The notes beneath the pieces are model-generated. The model had not been told where the DNA came from, ran no database searches, and was given only the letters and a program-made list of their open reading frames with translations. Below are positions 59,658 to 64,000 of a stretch of 64,000 bases of DNA, in pieces. Origin of the DNA: CAVXZE01 sp964615365 (GTDB taxonomy: Bacteria > Myxococcota_A > UBA9160 > UBA6930); the NCBI GenBank assembly GCA_964615365.1, contig CAZTOU010000023.1, positions 3,876 through 67,875 on the forward strand, read 5' to 3'. The position numbers and the translations under genes were made by a program. How positions within the stretch are numbered: the stretch's first letter is position 1; each line of letters starts with the position of its first letter.

Positions 59658-60311
59658 TCACGCGAAGCGGACGCCGAGGTAGCCGAGGAAGGCCCGCGTC
59701 AGCTCCTCAGTGAGGCGCTCGTCGGAGCGCGGGATGCCGTGGGTGCCCGGTGCTCCGAAGAGGATCGCCTCCTTGAGCACACCGAGCAGAATGCGGAAGC
59801 CGAACTTGGCGGCGAGGACCGGCTCCCGGTGACTGATCTCTTCGACCCGCGCCAGCAGAAGCTCGGACAGCTTGTCGCAGATGTGGCTGATGACGCGTTC
59901 CAGCTGGGCGGCGAGCTCGGGATCGCCCGGAGCCCGGCCCATGGCCTCCCGCAGCACGCCGATGCGCTCGCGGTGCACCCGCACCATGAAGCCGATCGCC
60001 TCGTGGGCGATCTCCGGGATGCTGGACCCCTCCCAGCGCGCCGGATCCAGGGCCGCATCCGCGGTCCGGCACGCCTCTTCCCAGAGCTGCTCCCGGATGC
60101 TGCGAAGGATTCCCGCCTTGTCGCGGAAGCGGGCGTAGATCGCCCCGACCGAGAAGCCCGCCCGGCGCGCGATCTCGGCTACCGGAATGTCGGCGACGCC
60201 CTTCTCGGCGATCAACTCTTCGGCGGCGTCCAGGAGGCGCTGTCGGGTCTCCTGACTTCGGGCCTGAAGTGCCGGGCGAACCCACGTGAGCTGAGGAGAG
60301 TCACGTAACAA
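59658..60311 (-). CDS. TetR-family transcriptional regulator
   Basis: About 217 residues. Helix-turn-helix RQRLLDAAEELIAEKGVADIPVAEIARRAGFSVGAIYARFRDKAGIL is a textbook TetR_N domain. The start is a TTG at 60311; other starts within the next 20 codons are possible. It lies 46 bp upstream of the molybdoenzyme alpha gene on the same strand, so it probably heads that operon and represses it together with itself. A short inverted repeat in the AT-rich region upstream is a candidate operator. Confidence 0.88.
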   Translation of the reverse strand: MLRDSPQLTWVRPALQARSQETRQRLLDAAEELIAEKGVADIPVAEIARRAGFSVGAIYARFRDKAGILRSIREQLWEEACRTADAALDPARWEGSSIPEIAHEAIGFMVRVHRERIGVLREAMGRAPGDPELAAQLERVISHICDKLSELLLARVEEISHREPVLAAKFGFRILLGVLKEAILFGAPGTHGIPRSDERLTEELTRAFLGYLGVRFA

Positions 60312-60334
60312 TTTGATTTACCTCATTAAATATG

Positions 60335-60354
60335 ATAATAGCAATTCGTATTAT
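60335..60354. promoter_or_regulatory. Candidate operator: ATAATA-N8-TATTAT
   Basis: A 6+6 inverted repeat with an 8-bp centre in a strongly AT-rich stretch (about 60310-60370) directly upstream of the TetR gene, in sequence otherwise rich in GC. It coincides with the likely promoter of the molybdoenzyme operon. Confidence 0.45.
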
Positions 60355-60449
60355 TAATTATCACAAAGGCTGGCCCGGGTCAATGGTGCCCTCGCAGCGC
60401 GCGGACTAGATCCCCCAGTCGAAGTGCATGGCCATCGGCATCGGCCCCT

Positions 60450-61481
60450 TCACCAGCGCGTCGAAGCGAACTCCTTCACCAGACGCTCGGTGTCGTCGAA
60501 GCCGAGGCAGGCGTCGGTGATGCTCTGGCCATAGACGAGTGGTGCGGCCGACGCGTCCCCCCGACCGCCCACCAGGTGGCTCTCCACCATCAGCGCTCGG
60601 ATTCCCTTCTGGCCCTCCCGGAGCTGGTCCGCCACATCCCGCGCGACGTCCAACTGACGCTCCGCGACGCGCTGGCTGTTGCCATGGCTGCAGTCCACCA
60701 TCAACACTTCGGGAAGCCCACCCACCCGGAGTGCACCGAGCGCCGCCTCTACGGACGCGGCGTCGTAGTTGGAGCGCACACCGCCTCGCAGCACCAGGTG
60801 GCAGAAGGGATTTCCCGCGGTCTCCAGGATGGCGGGCGCGCCCTCCTTGGTCAGGGATGGAAACAGGTGCTTCTCGCGCGCCGCGCGGATGGCATCGACG
60901 GCTACCTGAACGTCGCCATCGGTGCGGTTCTTGATGCCCACCGGCATCGAGAGCCCCGAGGCGAGTTCACGGTGGACCTGGCTCTCGGCCGTTCGCGCGC
61001 CGATGGCTCCCCAGGTGATGAGGTCGGTGTAGAACTGGCCAAAGGTCGTATCCAGGAACTCGGTTCCACACGGGAGACCCAGGCCGACGATGTCAGTCAG
61101 GAGACCGCGCGCCAGCCGCAGCCCCTCGTTGATGCGGTAGCTGCCATCCAGATGCGGATCGTTGATCAGTCCCTTCCAACCGACGACGGTCCGGGGCTTC
61201 TCGAAGTAGACGCGCATCACGACCAGGAGGACGGAGCGCACCTCCTCGGCGAGCACTCGGAGACGGTCTGCGTATTCGCGCGCAGCTTCCGGATCGTGGA
61301 TCGAGCACGGTCCCACCACGAACAGCAGGCGCTCGTCGCGTCCCTCCAGGATCGCTTCGAGGCTGCGACGGCTGCTCGCCACCGTGGCCGCCGCCTCGAC
61401 GGTGAGCGGGATCTCCTCCTCGAGGACCGCGGGGGCGATCAGCGGGCGCGTCCGGGTGATCCGAAGGTCGTCCGTCTTCAT
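60450..61481 (-). CDS. 3-deoxy-7-phosphoheptulonate (DAHP) synthase, class I
   Basis: 343 residues from the ATG at 61481. It condenses phosphoenolpyruvate with erythrose 4-phosphate, the first shikimate-pathway step. FVVGPCSIHDPEAAREYA, MRVYFEKPRTVVGWKGLINDPHLDGSYRINEGLRLAR, SHGNSQR and KNRTDGDVQVAVDAIRAA are AroF/G/H signatures. The N-terminal arm (RITRTRPLIAPAVLEEEIPLT) is the part that binds aromatic amino acids in feedback-regulated forms. The gene sits between the molybdoenzyme operon and a molybdoenzyme remnant, an odd place for a housekeeping enzyme. Confidence 0.92.
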   Translation of the reverse strand: MKTDDLRITRTRPLIAPAVLEEEIPLTVEAAATVASSRRSLEAILEGRDERLLFVVGPCSIHDPEAAREYADRLRVLAEEVRSVLLVVMRVYFEKPRTVVGWKGLINDPHLDGSYRINEGLRLARGLLTDIVGLGLPCGTEFLDTTFGQFYTDLITWGAIGARTAESQVHRELASGLSMPVGIKNRTDGDVQVAVDAIRAAREKHLFPSLTKEGAPAILETAGNPFCHLVLRGGVRSNYDAASVEAALGALRVGGLPEVLMVDCSHGNSQRVAERQLDVARDVADQLREGQKGIRALMVESHLVGGRGDASAAPLVYGQSITDACLGFDDTERLVKEFASTRW

Positions 61482-61543
61482 GGGTCTGGCGGCCCCCTCG
61501 GCAACGATTCGACCGCCAGGGTAACCGCGGAAAGCGCGCCCCG

Positions 61544-61747
61544 TCACCCCGCCATGTCGTCGGGATTCATGTGCATCACCGGGTAGCCCCAGTGCGTCCC
61601 GAGGATCACGTCGTTGATGTGGTTCATGGAGTGGATACTCCAGCGGGGGTGGCCGCTGGTCAGGCGCAGCGGGAAGTCGCCTCCGTGCTTGGGATTGTCC
61701 TTGGGTACCGGGCGCCGCCGCTCCGTGTCGCAGCCGATGGGTTCGGG
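61544..61747 (-). pseudogene. Remnant of a second type II molybdopterin alpha subunit
   Basis: A 67-residue frame with no start codon, preceded by an in-frame TAG at 61750-61748 and ended by a TGA at 61544. The stretch HGGDFPLRLTSGHPRWSIHS followed by MNHINDVILGTHWGYPVMHM aligns with SGHNRWSIHSMNMTNNIIQNTHRGEPFVFIN of the intact alpha subunit at 56843. It is thus a decayed C-terminal piece of a paralogous enzyme. It differs enough from the intact gene to be an old duplicate rather than a recent copy. Confidence 0.75.
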
Positions 61748-61772
61748 CTAGGCTCTCGGTGAAGGAAGCCCC

Positions 61773-62297
61773 GTGATCGAAGTACTGCAACGCGTCATTC
61801 CCGAAGCCCCGGACCGATCCGCGATCGCCGGCCCGGATCACCCGATTCGCATCGCCACGCAGGAGATCGCCACGCAACCTGGGGCGTGGACGCCCGAGCG
61901 CGCCGCCGACGTGGCGAAGCTATTCGACGCCCTTGCACCCGGATGGGACAGTCGCGAAACCGCGGACCAGATGGAGCCGCTGGTCGATGCGCTCGAGCGG
62001 GGTGAGGTAAAGGGTGACCTCTGCATCGAACTTGGATCCGGAACCGGTGCCGCAACGCGAGAACTCACCGGGCGCTTCCGCCGCCTGGTGGCCGTCGACA
62101 TTGCAATGGAGATGTTGCGCCGAGCACCGGCCGAGCTCGCACCGCGGGTGCGCGCCGACGGCGCGCGCCTCCCAGTCGGGGACCGCGTCGCCGACGCCCT
62201 GGTGCTGGTCAATGTCTTTCTCTTTCCAGCCGAGGTCGACCGGGTTCTCGCAGCGGACGCCGGCTGGGGACGCTGGACGGTGTTGCGAAGAGCCTGA
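61773..62297 (+). CDS. Class I SAM-dependent methyltransferase, shortened
   Basis: 174 residues from a GTG at 61773. Motif I CIELGSGTGAATREL and the following acidic strand end VAVDIAMEML identify the SAM-binding domain. LVNVFLFPAEVDRVLAADAGWGRWTVLRR then ends the protein. In the family a longer segment usually separates the FLFPAEVDRVL part from the terminal GWG-W-V-RR part, so a deletion of some 35 residues is likely. The substrate is unknown and activity is doubtful. Confidence 0.65.
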   Translation: MIEVLQRVIPEAPDRSAIAGPDHPIRIATQEIATQPGAWTPERAADVAKLFDALAPGWDSRETADQMEPLVDALERGEVKGDLCIELGSGTGAATRELTGRFRRLVAVDIAMEMLRRAPAELAPRVRADGARLPVGDRVADALVLVNVFLFPAEVDRVLAADAGWGRWTVLRRA

Positions 62298-62347
62298 CTC
62301 GGATCGCCGTCAGCGAGGCGATCGGCCGCGACCGAGCTCGGAACCGC

Positions 62348-62905
62348 CTATCCGGAGAGGAATGCGCGTAGCTCTTCCAGCGCGATCCGGTGCATGGAGA
62401 TGGCGTTCTTCTCCTCGGCGGTCATCTCGGCAAAGGTCCGCTCGTGTCCCTCGGGTATGAAGATCGTGTCCCAGGCGAAGCCGTTCACCCCCCGCGGCTC
62501 CGGGGGAATGACGCCTTCGAGCTCGCCGTAGCAGTGCCGGAGCGAGCTGCCGTCCCAGTAGGTCAGGGTCGTCCGGGTCGAGATGGCGGGGTCACCGAGG
62601 GCGCGGGCGATCTGGCAGATCCGCTCTGCCCCCACCTGCTCCCAGAACCACTTGATCAGCGGTCCGGGAAAGCCGCCGAGGCAGCGGATGAAGAGGGATT
62701 GGTCCCAGACCACGAGGGGCTTCTTCACGACCGAGAACGCCGCTCTGGCCTTGTGCGCTGCGATCTCGTCTCCATCCAGTGTCTGGATCTCTTCGAGCTC
62801 GATCTCCAGACCTTCGACCCCCGGACCCAGGATCTGCCTCGCCTCGCGCAGCTTGTGCCGGTTGCCGGTGATGAGCGTGAAGAGCGGAGGAGAGGCGGAA
62901 TCCAT
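62348..62905 (-). CDS. RdgB/HAM1-type non-canonical purine NTP pyrophosphatase
   Basis: 185 residues. LITGNRHKLREARQILG at the N-terminus, VWDQSLFIRCLGGFPGPLIKWFWEQVG, and GFAWDTIFIPEGHERTFAEMTAEEKNAIS are the three signature segments of the family. It removes ITP, XTP or dITP from the nucleotide pool. In this copy the usual EDSGL of segment two reads WDQSL, as in eukaryote/archaeal-like or variant members. Confidence 0.85.
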   Translation of the reverse strand: MDSASPPLFTLITGNRHKLREARQILGPGVEGLEIELEEIQTLDGDEIAAHKARAAFSVVKKPLVVWDQSLFIRCLGGFPGPLIKWFWEQVGAERICQIARALGDPAISTRTTLTYWDGSSLRHCYGELEGVIPPEPRGVNGFAWDTIFIPEGHERTFAEMTAEEKNAISMHRIALEELRAFLSG

Positions 62906-62909
62906 CCGA

Positions 62910-63893
62910 TCAGAAGTGGTGCGTCCAGCGCAGGTTGACCCGCGTGCCCTCCGGACGGTTCTCGGCCAGCGTCTCGAAGTAGAGGTTCAAGAACAGATGG
63001 TCGTCGGGCGAGAAATGCCACACCGCCCCGGGGCCGATGCCCAGCACCCGCTCACGAGAGCCGCGGACGTCGTGTCCATCCACCTCGGCGTCGGTGATCT
63101 GCTCGAGGAAGTAGCCGTTCAATCCGACGTGGAGCTTCTTGGGCAGGACCTCGTAAGCCGAGCTGAAGTTGACGTGGATCGCCTGACCGGCCTGGGTGTC
63201 GTCCGCGAAGGGAAACAGCGTCTCGTTCGGATCGTCGTTCTCCGAGTTCCACAGGTAGTGCAGGCGCGCGCTCGCCTTCCAACGTGGGGTGATGAAGAGC
63301 GTGGCCGCCCAGTAGGGATTGATCGAGTAGAAGTTCGAACCGGCGTTCAGCACGCGGTCGTCCTTGTACCTCCCGGTCGGGAAGACGGTCTGCAGCTCGA
63401 TGCGATGCATGAAGATGGGACCGTTCGCTCCCATGATCGGATCCCATTGGATGTAGGGCCCGACGAGGACGTCGCCGATGCCCGTCCCGCTGTCGCTCAG
63501 CACTGGAATCCTGCCGGGATCCACGTCGAGGGATACCACGGGAAGGATCACGTCGATCCCCCACTTGCCGCCGAAGAGCACCGGCTGGTCCGACTGGTAG
63601 ATGAGCTGGCTGAGACTCACCCACACGTCCAGATCGCCGAGCAGGGGGATCTCGTCGCCGTCGTCGTCCTTGAACTCGTTGGACGCGAAGTACTGGACGT
63701 ATTGCTGGAAGTAGAGGCCGGGGCCGGCGGGAGGCCCGCCGTCTAGGAAGCTGGTGAAGCCGAGATTCACCGCCGGCAGAGACTGCGCCATCGCCGGCTC
63801 GGCTCCCAGGGCCATGGTGAGAACCGCCGCGAGCACCGCCAGCGACGCTCCGCCTGCTCCGATTCTTCTCCGCTCCGCACGCAGATTCTGCAT
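62910..63893 (-). CDS. Outer-membrane beta-barrel protein (phenol-degradation MetA-type)
   Basis: About 327 residues from the Met at MQNLRAERRRIG. A signal peptide (LAVLAAVLTMALGAEPAMA) is followed by alternating amphipathic strands (VNLGFTSFLDGG, GLYFQQYVQYFASNEF, DVWVSLSQLIYQ, KASARLHYLWNSEND...) and a terminal aromatic residue (RWTHHF), typical of outer-membrane barrels. The layout matches the MetA-pathway-of-phenol-degradation family, which probably passes hydrophobic compounds. It lies 4 bp upstream of the pyrophosphatase gene on the same strand. Confidence 0.75.
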   Translation of the reverse strand: MQNLRAERRRIGAGGASLAVLAAVLTMALGAEPAMAQSLPAVNLGFTSFLDGGPPAGPGLYFQQYVQYFASNEFKDDDGDEIPLLGDLDVWVSLSQLIYQSDQPVLFGGKWGIDVILPVVSLDVDPGRIPVLSDSGTGIGDVLVGPYIQWDPIMGANGPIFMHRIELQTVFPTGRYKDDRVLNAGSNFYSINPYWAATLFITPRWKASARLHYLWNSENDDPNETLFPFADDTQAGQAIHVNFSSAYEVLPKKLHVGLNGYFLEQITDAEVDGHDVRGSRERVLGIGPGAVWHFSPDDHLFLNLYFETLAENRPEGTRVNLRWTHHF

Positions 63894-64000
63894 CGTCTCC
63901 CTCCTCGGCCACATCTTTTTACATCTCCAGGGGCAGTCAGTAAAGGGCTCTTCCGGGTTTCGAGTGGGTCACCGAGGGAGCTGAGATCGGGGTGAGGGGG

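Noticed and set aside
60406..60465. Short minus-strand frame reading LVKGPMPMAMHFDWGI then stop, just after DAHP synthase
   Set aside because: It looks like a protein C-terminus and could belong with the molybdoenzyme remnant, but it is only about 20 residues, overlaps the end of DAHP synthase in another frame and matches nothing I can name.
1..64000. tRNA or rRNA genes, CRISPR arrays, insertion sequences, phage genes, att sites
   Set aside because: No clover-leaf-like segments, regularly spaced repeats, transposase or integrase motifs were recognised on reading both strands; a covariance-model search was not possible here.

Overview
The window is high-GC DNA from an uncultured Gram-negative bacterium. 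Envelope genes (a BamE/SmpA-like lipoprotein, a LolA-like carrier, an LpxL-type acyltransferase, an outer-membrane barrel) point to two membranes. A 100-N run at 41343-41442, flanked on both sides by the same 55 bp, marks it as a scaffolded draft assembly, probably a metagenome bin. GTG and TTG starts, 4-bp stop/start overlaps and a selenoprotein SelD fit a Desulfobacterota/Myxococcota/Binatota-like lineage, but I cannot fix the phylum from sequence alone. No tRNA, rRNA, CRISPR array, insertion sequence or integrase was recognised, and no gene-free stretch exceeds 300 bases.

Layout. (1) 1-12255: alkaline phosphatase C-terminus, parvulin isomerase and phosphotriesterase-family hydrolase, alpha/beta hydrolase, Sec-containing SelD with a candidate bSECIS hairpin, a TetR gene with a perfect 24-bp palindrome beside a 2-oxoacid dehydrogenase E1(alpha-beta fusion)-E2 operon, a small unknown protein, two PlsC-type acyltransferases, and a PEGA-like lipoprotein with an apparent frameshift. 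(2) 12320-40654: the main feature, a ~28-kb divergent biosynthetic cluster. It has the ketosynthase/chain-length-factor/ACP/KR/DH/thioesterase/LolA/MMPL/DUF3261 parts list of aryl polyene (APE) clusters. Added to this are four B12-binding radical SAM enzymes, a HemN-like radical SAM enzyme, a fusion of an apparently dead radical SAM/SPASM domain to an ApeP-like dehydratase, a CrtI-like desaturase, a second FAD oxidoreductase, an AMP-ligase and a CAT/condensation-fold acyltransferase. That mixture also recalls the clusters proposed for ladderane lipids. The product is probably an exported or membrane-bound polyene-type lipid altered by radical chemistry. (3) 40664-49879: BamE-like lipoprotein, an APH-type kinase split by the N gap, a leucine-rich leader peptide ahead of leuA, a di-heme cytochrome c peroxidase, a Sec-exported Ni superoxide dismutase, a DAO-type oxidase, a membrane-dipeptidase homologue and a toroid-fold membrane protein.

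(4) 49890-54503: a compact MarR regulon. Two divergently placed sigma70-like promoters each carry two copies of TGTATAG-N3-CTATACA, one in the spacer and one just beyond the -10. One promoter drives the MarR gene, an ATC-hydrolase-family protein and a cysteine desulfidase. The other drives an FrdA-like flavoprotein and a stand-alone [2Fe-2S] domain. Together they suggest inducible breakdown of a cysteine-related thiol or thiazoline. (5) 54522-61747: a GH1 glycosidase, then the beta and alpha subunits of a type II DMSO-reductase-family molybdoenzyme (ethylbenzene/steroid C25 dehydrogenase-like) behind a TetR gene, then a DAHP synthase and a remnant of a second molybdoenzyme alpha subunit. (6) 61773-64000: a shortened methyltransferase, a RdgB/HAM1-type pyrophosphatase and an outer-membrane barrel protein.

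Genes inside the biosynthetic cluster are strongly coupled. The minus arm (33178 down to 12320) holds chain assembly, tailoring and export. The plus arm (33336 to 40654) holds acyl activation, one carrier protein, acyl transfer, oxidation and two B12 radical SAM enzymes. No aromatic ammonia-lyase, phosphopantetheinyl transferase or ordinary methyltransferase lies in the cluster, so the starter unit and the source of methyl groups are open questions.
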